Source: Bradyrhizobium algeriense
Lineage (GTDB): Bacteria; Pseudomonadota; Alphaproteobacteria; Rhizobiales; Xanthobacteraceae
Reading direction: 5' to 3'
Assembly: GCF_036924595.1 (NCBI RefSeq)
Contig: NZ_JAZHRV010000001.1
Span: 4,774,001-4,838,000, forward strand
DNA: 64,000 nucleotides
Numbering within the stretch: position 1 is the stretch's first letter; every line of letters starts with the position of its first letter. Made by a program: the position numbers and the translations under genes. Below the pieces are notes generated by a model that saw nothing but the letters and a program-made list of their open reading frames with translations, searched no databases and was not told the origin of the DNA. Positions 1 to 9,307 of this stretch are shown piece after piece.

Positions 1-354
1 CGACACCGGCTCGAAATCCCTGAGGATCTCCCAGCGCATCTTCGACTGCAGGTTCGGCACCATCGTCATGATGCTGTCGTTGAATCCGCCAATCGTGTAA
101 CCGTCCGGTTCGGCGCGAGCGACGGCCTCGGCCCCGATCAGCCCCGACGCGCCCGGCTGGTTCAGGATCACGATTTGCTGGCCCATATTGTCGGCCATCT
201 TCTGGGTGACGATCCGCGCAGCGACATCGACCGCACTTGCCGCGGCCAGCGGCACGATCATCTTGATCGGCCGGTCGGGATAACTCCCCTGGGCAATCGC
301 TTGGTGGCTTGAGAACAGCGCGAGCGCCGGAATCAGCAAATGGACCAGACGCAT
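1..354 (-). CDS. Bug/TctC-family tripartite tricarboxylate transporter substrate-binding protein, N-terminal part
   Basis: The visible 118 codons begin with a hydrophobic signal peptide ending in a QAIAQG-like cleavage region. The mature start SYPDRPIKMIVP and the later GASGLIGAEAVARAEPDGYT stretch are hallmarks of Bug/TctC periplasmic binding proteins, which bind carboxylates in the periplasm and usually serve TctAB permeases. The gene runs off the left edge, so about two thirds of the expected 320 residues and any permease partner are not visible. The start ATG lies at 354. Family assignment is secure; the ligand cannot be told. Confidence 0.85.
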   Translation of the reverse strand, partial: MRLVHLLIPALALFSSHQAIAQGSYPDRPIKMIVPLAAASAVDVAARIVTQKMADNMGQQIVILNQPGASGLIGAEAVARAEPDGYTIGGFNDSIMTMVPNLQSKMRWEILRDFEPVS

Positions 355-495
355 ACATTCCCCCCTGATCGGGCAAGCTTGCTCAATCGCAGCCGCCTCT
401 GTTGAGGAAAGATTGCGCTCGAACTCTCCGCTTTGCAATCGGTCCGGAAATTGGACTGGCCCGGGTACCGAATGCCCACCAAGGGCGCGCGGTGA

Positions 496-1335
496 CTAAA
501 GGAGCTTGCCGTCCGGTCCAAAAAACGGATGCGGCCCGTCGAAGGTACCGATGGGGACTTGATGGGTCACAACCGTGCCGAATCCCTCCCCCGGAAGCCA
601 GCTATGGAGATGGAAGGCCGGCGGCTCGACCTTGAAGGAGGGTTCGCGCAGTTCGGCCAGATCGAGATCGACGGCATGGTTTGGGGCCGGACAGATCGTG
701 GTCGGCACGCCCGCAAACATGGTCAGTGTCGCGCGATGGACATGCCCGGTTGCGATCAACTGCACGCGGGGATGATGGCGCACGATAGGCGCGAGTTCGC
801 TTGCGTTGACGAGATTCTGGCGGTCCATGTGCCAAATGCCCGCCTTGAACGGGGGATGGTGCAAAAACAGCAGTGCCGGCCGGTCGGGCGACGAAGCCAG
901 AGTAGTATCAAGCCATTGCAGCGTAGGCTCTTCGAGTTCGCCATGCGGCTTTCGATGTACGCTTGAATCCAGCAACAGCAGATCGAGCCCGGCGACCTCG
1001 ATCTTCTGATTGAGCGGCCCTGATACGAAGGCATACGAAGCGGAAGGAAACGCGGCGCGCATCAACTCGCGCGAATCGTGATTGCCGGGAATACCTGCGA
1101 ACGGAAGCTTGAGTGGCGCCAGCAGCCGCTTGAGATATTGATATTCCTCAGCTGTCGGCGTGTCGGCGAGATCGCCGGAGATCACCACAAAATCCGGCGC
1201 AGGGTCGAATGCGTTCAGTGCTGCAATGCAGCGTTCGAGCGCGTTCGCTGTGTCGACCTTGCCGTAGGCAAGCGATCCCGGCGGCTTGATATGCAGGTCG
1301 GAAATCTGGGCAATATGAACCGGTTTTGGCGACAT
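496..1335 (-). CDS. Class III-type metallophosphoesterase (CpdA/GpdQ-like phosphodiesterase)
   Basis: The 279-residue product carries the complete dimetal phosphoesterase signature: DLH at residues 13-15, GDLAD at 54-58, GNHD at 84-87, a HH pair near 155 and GHVH near 195. This family includes cyclic-nucleotide phosphodiesterases (CpdA, Rv0805) and glycerophosphodiesterases (GpdQ). It is the last gene of the ABC importer operon; the ATPase stop lies 8 bases upstream. I chose ATG at 1335 because AGAAGG precedes it; a TTG at 1347 would add four residues. Its place beside an importer suggests that it hydrolyses the imported compound, perhaps a phosphodiester, rather than signalling cAMP. That is inference. 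Confidence 0.85.
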   Translation of the reverse strand: MSPKPVHIAQISDLHIKPPGSLAYGKVDTANALERCIAALNAFDPAPDFVVISGDLADTPTAEEYQYLKRLLAPLKLPFAGIPGNHDSRELMRAAFPSASYAFVSGPLNQKIEVAGLDLLLLDSSVHRKPHGELEEPTLQWLDTTLASSPDRPALLFLHHPPFKAGIWHMDRQNLVNASELAPIVRHHPRVQLIATGHVHRATLTMFAGVPTTICPAPNHAVDLDLAELREPSFKVEPPAFHLHSWLPGEGFGTVVTHQVPIGTFDGPHPFFGPDGKLL

Positions 1336-1343
1336 CGGCCTTC

Positions 1344-2405
1344 TCAATTTTCAGGCGGCAACAGGCGGACGGCGTCCGGCGAAATCGACAACCCGATGCG
1401 CTCGCCTGCCTTGGCTTGAACCGTATTCGGCGCGTCGACGGTGAGCAACCTGTTGGACGCGTTGCTGACGACCAGCCGTTGCCTGTCGCCTATGAAGCTG
1501 ACGCTGTCGATGATACCCGAAAGCGACGCGCTTCCGGCTGACGTCACGCGAATGGTTTCGGGGCGGATCATCGCGACCGCCGCCGGCATGTCCACATCGC
1601 AGCGAATTGGCTGCCGTCCGCCCGGCAACACGAGATGGCCGCCCTCGATGGCCGCTTCGACGATATTCGCGGCGCCAATGAATTCGGCGACAAAGCGACT
1701 TCGCGGCGTGAAGTAGATCTCGCGCGGCGTGCCGATCTGGGCAATCGCTCCCTTTTGCATGACGACGACGCGATCGCCGAGCTCCATGGCCTCGGACTGA
1801 TCGTGGGTCACATAAATCGTGGTGATGCCCAGCGCGCGCAGCAGGCGGTTCAGTTCGCCGCGCAGCCGATCGCGCAACGCGGCGTCGAGCGCGGTCAGCG
1901 GCTCGTCGAGCAACAGGATGCCCGGCCGGATCGCAACCGCACGCGCCAGAGCGACGCGTTGACGCTGCCCGCCGGAAAGCTGGTCGATGCGACGGTTCTC
2001 AAGCCCGGAGATGTTGGTCAACGCCACCAGTTCGGCGACGCGTGCCGCCCGCTCCCTAGCCGGTATCCCGCGGATCTTTAGACCATAGCCGATATTGTCC
2101 GATACGGTCATGTTGGGGAAAAGCGCGTAAGACTGGAACACCATGCCGACGTTGCGCCGCTCGATCGGCACCGCCGTCATGTCCTTGCCGTCGAACAGCA
2201 CCCTGCCGCCGGCATCGGGCGCTTCGAGCCCCGCGATGATGCGCAGCATGGTGGTTTTGCCGCAGCCGGAGGGGCCGAGCAGCACCAGCGTTTCGCCACG
2301 CGCGATGTCGAGCGTCGCAGGTTCGAGCGCTCGGGTTCCGTCGGCAAACGTCTTGCCGCAGGCCTCGATATGCACCGAGGCGCCATGTCCGGCCTGCGCA
2401 CTCAT
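1344..2405 (-). CDS. ABC transporter ATP-binding protein (spermidine/iron/phosphonate-type importer)
   Basis: This 353-residue ATPase has Walker A GPSGCGKTT near residue 45, signature LSGGQRQRVALARA near 145, Walker B ILLLDEPLTALD and a C-terminal TOBE-like regulatory domain. The layout matches the PotA/FbpC/UgpC class of importer ATPases. It energises the two permeases encoded directly upstream; its ATG overlaps the permease stop by 4 bases (ATGA), indicating translational coupling. The substrate cannot be read from the ATPase itself. Confidence 0.93.
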   Translation of the reverse strand: MSAQAGHGASVHIEACGKTFADGTRALEPATLDIARGETLVLLGPSGCGKTTMLRIIAGLEAPDAGGRVLFDGKDMTAVPIERRNVGMVFQSYALFPNMTVSDNIGYGLKIRGIPARERAARVAELVALTNISGLENRRIDQLSGGQRQRVALARAVAIRPGILLLDEPLTALDAALRDRLRGELNRLLRALGITTIYVTHDQSEAMELGDRVVVMQKGAIAQIGTPREIYFTPRSRFVAEFIGAANIVEAAIEGGHLVLPGGRQPIRCDVDMPAAVAMIRPETIRVTSAGSASLSGIIDSVSFIGDRQRLVVSNASNRLLTVDAPNTVQAKAGERIGLSISPDAVRLLPPEN

Positions 2406-3187
2406 CTCTTCTGTTCCTTCTCGGCAAACAATTGCATTGCAACCAGCAGCGGGATGATCATCACGAAGAAGATCAGCGTATAGGCCGACGCCACCTCCAG
2501 CCGCATCGAGGCATAGCTGTCGGCCAGTCCGATCGGCAGCGTCTTGGTGAGCGGCGTATGCAGCATCCAGGTCAGGTTGAATTCACCGAGCGACAACGTC
2601 ACCACCATCAGGCTGCCCGCCAATATCCCCGGCGCCGCGTTGGGCACGATCACGTCGCGGAAGCGACGCCACGGCGATGCACCGAGCGATGCTGCGCCCT
2701 CGTCCAGCGTCTTGATGTCGACGGTCGCGAACACGGCCATGACCGATCGCACCATGAAGGGCATGGTGAAGATGACATGGCCTGTGAGAATGAATAGCCA
2801 AGAGCGGCGAAAATCGCCAAACCCGCCATAGGTCAAGAGCAATGCCAGCGCGATGGCCAGGCCAGGGATCGCCAACGGCAGGGTGATGATCTCCTCGACA
2901 ATCCGCGACAGGCGCCCTCCCCGCACATGCAAGGCATAGGCGGCGGGAACGCCCACGGCGAGCGTTACCGCAAGCGTCGCAAATGCGACCACGAAGGACA
3001 GCAGGATGGTGCCGGCATAGAGCTGCCATACCTGCACGACCCATTGCAGGGTCACGCCCGATTGGATGCCACGGAAATAATTCACGGTCACGCCGGCGGA
3101 AATCGACAGGATCGCCGGTACAACCAGGAATGCGGCGACCAGCAGTGTGAAAATGAGTTGGCCGGTGAGGATCAGGCGATCGCGCAT
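2402..3187 (-). CDS. ABC transporter permease, second subunit
   Basis: This 261-residue inner-membrane permease has about six hydrophobic segments. Its EAA-type cytoplasmic loop (EGAASLGASPWRRFRDVIVPNAAPG, residues about 165-190) contacts the ATPase. A longer reading frame from 3265 would overlap the preceding permease by 74 bases. I prefer ATG 3187 because GATGAGG lies just upstream and the protein then begins with a short cytoplasmic tail before the first membrane helix. It probably forms a heterodimer with the permease at 3192-4025. Confidence 0.9.
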   Translation of the reverse strand: MRDRLILTGQLIFTLLVAAFLVVPAILSISAGVTVNYFRGIQSGVTLQWVVQVWQLYAGTILLSFVVAFATLAVTLAVGVPAAYALHVRGGRLSRIVEEIITLPLAIPGLAIALALLLTYGGFGDFRRSWLFILTGHVIFTMPFMVRSVMAVFATVDIKTLDEGAASLGASPWRRFRDVIVPNAAPGILAGSLMVVTLSLGEFNLTWMLHTPLTKTLPIGLADSYASMRLEVASAYTLIFFVMIIPLLVAMQLFAEKEQKR

Positions 3188-3191
3188 GGCC

Positions 3192-4025
3192 TCATCCAGC
3201 CGCCGCAACGGCGCTTCCGCTGAAGGAGCGAGCAAGCGCAAGAATAAACCAGGTGATGATGCCAAGCCCGACCGACAGCGCGGCCGAGATGGAGAAATTC
3301 GCAGCCAGCGTGAATTCGGTATAGATCAGCATCGGCAGTACATCGATGTTCGTCGCCAGGGTAAACGCCGTACCGAACGCGCCCATCGCGGTCGCAAAGG
3401 CAATGGCGCCGGAAGCAACGAAAGCCGGCGCCAGCGCCGGCAGAACGACATCGCGCTGCACCGCCCACGGGCCCGCGCCGAGCGAACGCGCGGCTTCCTC
3501 CAGGCCGACATCGAGCTTCTGCACCGCGGCCATGATGGTGAGAATGACGCGCGGGATGGAAAAATAGAGATAGCCGAGAAACAGGCCGTAGATCGAATAG
3601 GCGAAGACCAGCTTCTCGCCAAACAGCCGGTTGGAGAAATCGCCGATCAGGCCCTGCCGCCCGGCGAGGAGAATGATCATGAAGCCGACCACCACGCCGG
3701 GAAACGCCAGCGGAAAGGTCAGCATCGCAATCAGAACGGCGCGACCCGGGAAACGATGCCGTTGCAGGAACATTCCAGCGATCGTCGCCACGATCAGGGT
3801 CACAATAGTGGTCGCGGCGGCCAGCAGGACGGTGTTGACAAGCGTCGCACGGTAACGCGGCTCGGTCAGGATCGCGAGATATCCCGCGAGCCCCTGCGGT
3901 CCGCCTGCCCCGGTTACAACCAGCCGCGCCATCGGCAACAGGAAAAATGCCGCCGTCACCACCGCAAGCGGCAGCAGGCATGACCAGACAAAGGACTTAT
4001 GTGACATCAGAAGATAGCGCCCCAT
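3192..4025 (-). CDS. ABC transporter permease, first subunit
   Basis: The product is a 277-residue multi-span inner-membrane protein with an EAA loop (EEAARSLGAGPWAVQRDVVLPALAP) typical of 2-aminoethylphosphonate, iron and polyamine importer permeases. The start is uncertain. ATG 4025 gives MGRYLL; ATG 4007 gives MSHKSF; a TTG at 4049 would overlap the binding-protein stop (TTGA) and has GAGG inside it. It follows the binding-protein gene directly and is clearly co-transcribed with it. Confidence 0.88.
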   Translation of the reverse strand: MGRYLLMSHKSFVWSCLLPLAVVTAAFFLLPMARLVVTGAGGPQGLAGYLAILTEPRYRATLVNTVLLAAATTIVTLIVATIAGMFLQRHRFPGRAVLIAMLTFPLAFPGVVVGFMIILLAGRQGLIGDFSNRLFGEKLVFAYSIYGLFLGYLYFSIPRVILTIMAAVQKLDVGLEEAARSLGAGPWAVQRDVVLPALAPAFVASGAIAFATAMGAFGTAFTLATNIDVLPMLIYTEFTLAANFSISAALSVGLGIITWFILALARSFSGSAVAAAG

Positions 4026-4045
4026 CGAAGGGGCACCATATTGCC

Positions 4046-5053
4046 TCAACGGACTTCGGCGAGATAGCGGTCGACAAAGCCTTTTTGCACGTTTTCCATC
4101 TGGCCCCAGTCGACGTTCTTCGCGCGCGCATAGTCGCTGTCAGGCAGGAACTTCTTCTTCACGGCTTCGGGCAATTCGATCGGCCGCGCCGGGCGGAGGT
4201 AGGCGTTGGTCCAGATCGCCTGTCCCTTGTCGGACAAGAGATAATCCAGCACCTTCTTCGCCTTGTCCTTGTCGGGTGCGTTCTTGACGAGGCCGACGAC
4301 GTAGGGAAACACCACCGATCCCTCGCAGGGGATCACGAATTCAAAATTGCCCTTTTCTGAGTATTTCGCGCGATAGGCATTGAAATCATAGTCGAACAGG
4401 ATTGGCATCTCGCCGGAGACAACCCGGGCGTAGGACGTCTGCTTGGGAACGATTGGATCATTCTTCCGCAGGTCCTTGAAGAAATTGATCGCGGGATCGA
4501 AATTCGCCTCGGAGCCGCCGAGCGCCAGATTGATCGCGACCGCGCCGACATACCCGACCGCGGCCGACGACGGATCGAGATAACCGACCATGCCCTTATA
4601 GTCCGGCTTCAGCAGATCCTTCCAGCAGGCCGGCACCGGCTTGCCGCCGAGCGCGTCCTTGTTCACGAACAGGCCAAGCGTACCGGAATGAATCGTGGTC
4701 CAGTAGCCGTCGGCATCTTTCAGGCCGGCGGGGACCTGGTCCCATTTCGCCGGCTTGTAAGGCTCAAGCGCATCCTGCGCTTTTGCCTTCATGCCGAAGG
4801 TGACACCGAAATAACCGATATCGCCGACGGGATTGTTTTTCTCGGCGAGGATCTGAGCCAGCGCCTGGCCGGAATTCTTGTTGTCGTGCGGAATGTCGTA
4901 GTTCAGATCGGCCTTGATCGCCTTGAGCATCGAAGCCCAGTCCGCCCATTCCGGCGGGCAATTATAGCAGATGACGTCGGCCGCTTTGGCGGACTGCCAG
5001 GGCGCGATTAGCGACAGCGCCAGCAAGGCAAGTACAAAACGGACGGTCTTCAT
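4046..5053 (-). CDS. ABC transporter extracellular substrate-binding protein (family 1)
   Basis: This 335-residue protein has a Sec signal peptide (hydrophobic core, cleavage after AKA near residue 24). It resembles PotD/AfuA/PhnS-type periplasmic binding proteins: ICYNCPPEWADW at the mature start, a GDIGYFGVTFG segment, and a SGEMPILFDYDFNAYRAKY segment. As first gene of a five-gene minus-strand operon (binding protein, permease, permease, ATPase, phosphodiesterase), it captures the ligand in the periplasm. Phosphonate, glycerophosphodiester or polyamine ligands are possible; the terminal phosphodiesterase favours a phosphate-containing one, but this is not proven. Confidence 0.85.
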   Translation of the reverse strand: MKTVRFVLALLALSLIAPWQSAKAADVICYNCPPEWADWASMLKAIKADLNYDIPHDNKNSGQALAQILAEKNNPVGDIGYFGVTFGMKAKAQDALEPYKPAKWDQVPAGLKDADGYWTTIHSGTLGLFVNKDALGGKPVPACWKDLLKPDYKGMVGYLDPSSAAVGYVGAVAINLALGGSEANFDPAINFFKDLRKNDPIVPKQTSYARVVSGEMPILFDYDFNAYRAKYSEKGNFEFVIPCEGSVVFPYVVGLVKNAPDKDKAKKVLDYLLSDKGQAIWTNAYLRPARPIELPEAVKKKFLPDSDYARAKNVDWGQMENVQKGFVDRYLAEVR

Positions 5054-5238
5054 GGGTCACTCCGGTTTAGGCGGCAATTGACGATCTCATCACCGACCGG
5101 TGTGCAAGTATAGGCCGCGTATGAAGGTTTTGCGACAAGGCGTTTTTGCTATGCAGCAAACCTGCACGACGCCAGCGGCATCCGGCAATTTCGCTGGCCG
5201 GCGATTTCCGGTAGCATCCGGCGCTAGAGGAGAGACTC

Positions 5239-6393
5239 ATGTACCAACCTCCAGGCGTGAAGACCTCGCCCGATCTTCTAATTCCTGACCGGATGAGAGC
5301 CTGGGTGCTCGGCGATCCGGATCAGCTCCTGCTGCAGGAGAAGCCAGTACCTGTGCCTTCACGCGCCGAAGTCCTGATCCGGATCGATGCCGTTGCGATC
5401 TGCGCCACCGATCTCGAAATCATTCATTCGGGATCGCCGGCCAGCATTGAAGGCGGCCTGCCCTTCAACAAGAATTTCACGCCGGGCCACGAGTATATGG
5501 GCACGGTCGCCGCGCTCGGACCCGATGTCGACGAATTCAAGATCGGCGAGCGGATCAGCGTGGAGATCCACGCCGGCTGCGGCCAGTGCAAGCGCTGCCG
5601 CCAGGGCATGTATACCTCATGTCTGAATTACGGAAAGCCGGAGAAGGGCCATCGCGCGAACGGCTTCACGACGGACGGCGGCTTTGCCGAATACGCCGTC
5701 AATCACATCAACACGCTGGCGCGGGTGCCCGACACCATGAGTGACGCGGAGGCGACGCTGGTCGTTACCGCGGGTACCTCGATGTATGGGCTGACGGAAT
5801 TGGGAGGGTTGGTGGCCGGCGAGAGCGTGGTGGTGATCGGCCCGGGGGCGATCGGACTACTCGCGGTGGCCGTTGCCAAGGCGCTCGGCGCCGGCCCGGT
5901 CATCCTGACGGGAACACGCAACAGAAGGCTGACGATCGGCCGGGAACTCGGTGCCGATCGTGTCGTCAATATCAACGACGAGGACGCGGTTGAGGTCGTC
6001 AGACAACTCACCGGCGGTATCGGCGCGGACTATGTGGTCGAGTGCGCCGGCACCGAGGCGACGATCAACCAGGCCATTCAAATGACCAACCGCGGCGGAA
6101 AAATCTGCCTCGCCGCGTTTCCGCACGATCCAGTCACGATGGATCTCGCGCGTCTCGTGAAGAACAATATCTATACTTTCGGAATTCGTGGCGAAGGCCG
6201 CAGCGCCACCCGCCGCGCCATGGCGCTGATGGCGGAAAAGCGTTTCGATGCCACGAAGATCCACACGCACACATTTCCGCTGGCCGACCTGCCGACCGCG
6301 TTGCGTTATGCCCGCGAGCGCGTCGAAGATGCGATCAAGGTCGTTGTGACCAACCGGCAGGCGGGCGCGGTCGCGAACGCGGCGGCCGAATAG
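5239..6393 (+). CDS. Zinc-dependent alcohol dehydrogenase (MDR superfamily)
   Basis: The 384-residue product shows the medium-chain dehydrogenase plan. A catalytic-zinc cysteine lies at residue 55 (AICATD) and GHE at 83-85. A structural-zinc lobe has four cysteines at 114, 117, 120 and 128. The NAD(P) Rossmann motif GPGAIG is near 206. AGGAGA precedes the ATG. It oxidises or reduces an alcohol/carbonyl pair in the cytoplasm. It is convergent with the molybdenum hydroxylase genes and stands alone on the plus strand, so its substrate is not indicated by an operon. The N-terminal extension of about 17 residues is slightly long for the family. Confidence 0.9.
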   Translation: MYQPPGVKTSPDLLIPDRMRAWVLGDPDQLLLQEKPVPVPSRAEVLIRIDAVAICATDLEIIHSGSPASIEGGLPFNKNFTPGHEYMGTVAALGPDVDEFKIGERISVEIHAGCGQCKRCRQGMYTSCLNYGKPEKGHRANGFTTDGGFAEYAVNHINTLARVPDTMSDAEATLVVTAGTSMYGLTELGGLVAGESVVVIGPGAIGLLAVAVAKALGAGPVILTGTRNRRLTIGRELGADRVVNINDEDAVEVVRQLTGGIGADYVVECAGTEATINQAIQMTNRGGKICLAAFPHDPVTMDLARLVKNNIYTFGIRGEGRSATRRAMALMAEKRFDATKIHTHTFPLADLPTALRYARERVEDAIKVVVTNRQAGAVANAAAE

Positions 6394-6400
6394 CGCGAAC

Positions 6401-6418
6401 GGGCGGCAGTCGCCGCCC
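6401..6418. terminator. GC hairpin between convergent genes
   Basis: GGGCGGC, loop AGTC, GCCGCCC forms a perfect 7-bp stem between the convergent alcohol dehydrogenase and hydroxylase large-subunit genes. There is no long T-run on either side, so it is only a probable bidirectional terminator. Confidence 0.45.
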
Positions 6419-6431
6419 TTCGAACTTCGTA

Positions 6432-8825
6432 CTAAATTCGCCCCAAGGCGGTCAGGACAACCTGAGGCGTCAGAGGAATCTCCGTGATAATTGTCCCAAA
6501 CGGCCTAAGTGCGTCATTGACCGCATTGGTTACCGCCGCTGCCGCACCTGCCGTGCCAGCCTCACCCGCACCCTTCGCGCCCAGCTCGGATTCCATAGTC
6601 GGTGAAACCACATGCCCGACATCGATGTCAGGCATTTCACCGGACATCGGAACCAGGTAATCGGCCATATTGGCGTTGGTTAGCTGGCCGCGTTCGTCAT
6701 ACACGCATTTCTCGAACAGCGCGGCGCCAAGACCCTGGACCACGCCGCCCCTGATCTGCTCATCGACCAGCTGGGGATTGATGATGGTGCCGCAATCCTC
6801 GACCACCCAGTGCTTCAGCAGCTTCACAAAGCCGGTATCGGTATCGACCTCCAGCCACGAGGCCTGAATGCCATTGGTGAAGGCGAAGGGGTATTCGCGC
6901 GGGACAAAGTGCCTGCTAGCCATAAACTCGGGCTGAATGCCCGGCGGCAGCGTATCGGGACGGAAATAGACAATGCGAGCAAGCTCGCTCAAATCGATCC
7001 GCGGCGTACCATCGATGGTATTCACGACACCATTGTTGACAATGTCGAGCTCCCCTGGCGTCGATTGCAGGACGGCGGCCGCTACGTCGAGGATGTTCTT
7101 GCGCAGCACCTTGGTGGCTTGAAGCGCGGCCTCTCCACCGATACCAGCGCCGCGCGAGGCCCAGGTGCCTCCGCCGTACGGCGTATTGTCGGTATCGCCC
7201 AGGATCACGCGGACCCGATCCATCGAAACGCCAAGCACACTTCCGACGATCTGTGCGGTAAGCGATTCCGACCCCTGTCCCTGCTCTGTGATACTTGTCT
7301 GGCAGATCACCGACCCCTGCGCGTCGAGCCGCACCGCGACGCCATCTTGCGAGGATATCTTCGCACCGCCGACGCCATAAAACGCCGCACTGGGATTCGT
7401 AACCTCGATGAAGCTGGCGATACCTATGCCACGATGGATATTTTTCGCCCGCAGAACGACCTGCTCGGCGCGCAACGCGTCGTAGTCCATCATTTTGACG
7501 AGCTTGGCGAGCGCTGCATGGTGCGACAATTGCTCGAAGCGCAAACCTGACGGCGAAGCACCGGGATAAGCGTCATCGGCAATCAGATTGCGACGGCGGA
7601 TCTCGATCGGATCCATGCCGATCTTCATGGCCGCCAGATCGACCAGGCCCTCCGTCACCGAGCAGGCGATCGGATGGCCGACGGCGCGGTACTGGCACAT
7701 CACGTTCTTGTTCTGGAACACGACGCGGGTCCGCGCGCGATAATTCCTCGTCACATAGGGACCCCCGACGAGATTGACGACTTGATTGGCCTCGATCGCG
7801 CTCGTGCGCGGGTACATCGAATAGGGCCCGATGCCCGTGAGATCGTCGATCTCGAATGCCGTAATGGTGCCATCGCGCTTGACGCCGATCTTTCCCTTGC
7901 AGCGATGGTCCCGGGCATGAATGTCGGTATTGAAGCTCTCGACCCGGTCGGCAACGAATTTGACCGGACGCCGCAGCAGCTTGGACAGCGCATAAGTCGC
8001 CATCTCGTCGGCATAAATGTGAACCTTGATGCCGAAGGAGCCACCGACGTCCTTGCAGACCACGCGGACCTGCGATTCCTTCAAACCGAGATGAAGCGCC
8101 GCAATATTTTGTACCATATGCGGCGCCTGCGTGCCTTGATAGATAGTCAGCTTGGCTTCCGCGGCGTTCCAGTCCGCCACCACCGCGCGCGGTTCGAGTG
8201 TCACGCCGGTGTGCCTCCCGAAAACAAACTCCGCCTCCACCACCTCGTCGCATTCGGCAAAGGCTTGATCGACGGCACCCGCATCGTGATTGCGCTCAAA
8301 AGCCAGGTTGTCGCCCAGCGAAGCATGAATCACGGCTGTCGCTGGATCGAGCGCGGTGCGCATGTCCGTTACGGCATCGAGCTCCTTATAATCGACCGAG
8401 ACAAGCTCCGCGGCGTCCTCCGCCTGAGCACGACTGCTCGCCACCACGGCCGCGACCGCTTCGCCCTGCCAGCACACGCGCTCAACGGCGATGGCGCTTT
8501 GCGGAGCGGATTTGAGGCCCTTCAAATGCGAGAGTACGCCGACCCACGGCGTGATAACGGTCGAGAGTTCGTTGCCTGAGACGACGGCGATCACTCCCGG
8601 CATCTGCTTGGCCACTGAGGCGTCGATGCCATTGATCTTCGCGTGCGCGTGCGGCGAGCGCAGGAACACGACATGCACCATGCGCGGCAACTTGATATCG
8701 CTGACATAGAGCCCCCGCCCCTGCATCAGCCGGTCGAGATTCGGCCGCGGTACTGTCCTGCCGATATAGGAGTTCGGACGGTCCAGCGCGGAAAGCGTTT
8801 CAGATTTTTCCTGTGCTGATGTCAT
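6432..8825 (-). CDS. Molybdenum hydroxylase large subunit (xanthine dehydrogenase/CoxL family)
   Basis: This 797-residue protein binds the molybdopterin cofactor: an N-terminal hammerhead domain (residues about 15-130), then molybdopterin-binding regions with DVGGSFG, GGGTWASRG and GAKGAGEAG segments. The position used to diagnose CO dehydrogenase reads QYRAVGH, not AYXCSFR (form I) or AYRGAGR (form II), so it is probably not a CO dehydrogenase but a hydroxylase of an N-heterocycle, aldehyde or similar substrate. The ATG at 8825 overlaps the small-subunit stop (ATGA); a longer frame upstream is the small-subunit gene read out of phase. Subunits are encoded in the order medium, small, large. 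Confidence 0.92.
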   Translation of the reverse strand: MTSAQEKSETLSALDRPNSYIGRTVPRPNLDRLMQGRGLYVSDIKLPRMVHVVFLRSPHAHAKINGIDASVAKQMPGVIAVVSGNELSTVITPWVGVLSHLKGLKSAPQSAIAVERVCWQGEAVAAVVASSRAQAEDAAELVSVDYKELDAVTDMRTALDPATAVIHASLGDNLAFERNHDAGAVDQAFAECDEVVEAEFVFGRHTGVTLEPRAVVADWNAAEAKLTIYQGTQAPHMVQNIAALHLGLKESQVRVVCKDVGGSFGIKVHIYADEMATYALSKLLRRPVKFVADRVESFNTDIHARDHRCKGKIGVKRDGTITAFEIDDLTGIGPYSMYPRTSAIEANQVVNLVGGPYVTRNYRARTRVVFQNKNVMCQYRAVGHPIACSVTEGLVDLAAMKIGMDPIEIRRRNLIADDAYPGASPSGLRFEQLSHHAALAKLVKMMDYDALRAEQVVLRAKNIHRGIGIASFIEVTNPSAAFYGVGGAKISSQDGVAVRLDAQGSVICQTSITEQGQGSESLTAQIVGSVLGVSMDRVRVILGDTDNTPYGGGTWASRGAGIGGEAALQATKVLRKNILDVAAAVLQSTPGELDIVNNGVVNTIDGTPRIDLSELARIVYFRPDTLPPGIQPEFMASRHFVPREYPFAFTNGIQASWLEVDTDTGFVKLLKHWVVEDCGTIINPQLVDEQIRGGVVQGLGAALFEKCVYDERGQLTNANMADYLVPMSGEMPDIDVGHVVSPTMESELGAKGAGEAGTAGAAAAVTNAVNDALRPFGTIITEIPLTPQVVLTALGRI

Positions 8826-9307
8826 GGCAAGCGTCCGGCGCGCGCCCGCGCTGTGGTCTCGATGGCGTCGACGATGGCCTGGTAGCCGGTACAGCGGCAA
8901 TAGTTTCCGGAAAGATGTTCGCGAATCTGTTCTCGATCCGGACACGGCGATTGCTTCAGCAGATCCTGCGCCGCCATCAACATTCCCGGCGTACAGAAGC
9001 CGCATTGCAGCGCGTTACGTTCCCGGAATGCAGATTGCAAGTCGGCAATCTCGCCGCTGTCGGAGACCCCCTCGATCGTCTCAACCATCGCATTGTGCGT
9101 CTGTACCGCAAGCAACAGGCAGGAACGGACGATATCGCCGTTGACGCGGACCGTGCATGCACCGCACACTCCGTGTTCGCAACCGACATGCGTGCCGGTC
9201 AGTTCAAGATGCTCGCGAAGAAAATCCGCCAAATTCAGGCGCGGCAGCACATTCGCTTCAACACGCTCACCATTGACGACAAGCGAAATCGCAACCGCAT
9301 TCGTCAC
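8822..9307 (-). CDS. Molybdenum hydroxylase small subunit, two [2Fe-2S] clusters
   Basis: The 161-residue protein has a plant-ferredoxin-type cluster motif (CEHGVCGACTV) and the C-terminal family motif CGFCTPG with NYCRCTGY, giving the two [2Fe-2S] centres that carry electrons from the molybdenum site to FAD. I chose GTG at 9307, which overlaps the medium-subunit stop as GTGA and gives the usual length of about 160 residues. The longer alternative frame lies inside the upstream gene. Confidence 0.93.
   Translation of the reverse strand: MTNAVAISLVVNGERVEANVLPRLNLADFLREHLELTGTHVGCEHGVCGACTVRVNGDIVRSCLLLAVQTHNAMVETIEGVSDSGEIADLQSAFRERNALQCGFCTPGMLMAAQDLLKQSPCPDREQIREHLSGNYCRCTGYQAIVDAIETTARARAGRLP

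Noticed and set aside
3188..3265. Longer N-terminus for the second ABC permease
   Set aside because: It would overlap the first permease gene by 74 bases and adds residues unlike permease starts; a better ribosome site precedes ATG 3187.
8826..9005. 60-residue extension of the molybdenum hydroxylase large subunit
   Set aside because: It is the small-subunit gene read in another frame; the ATGA overlap at 8822-8825 gives a standard start.
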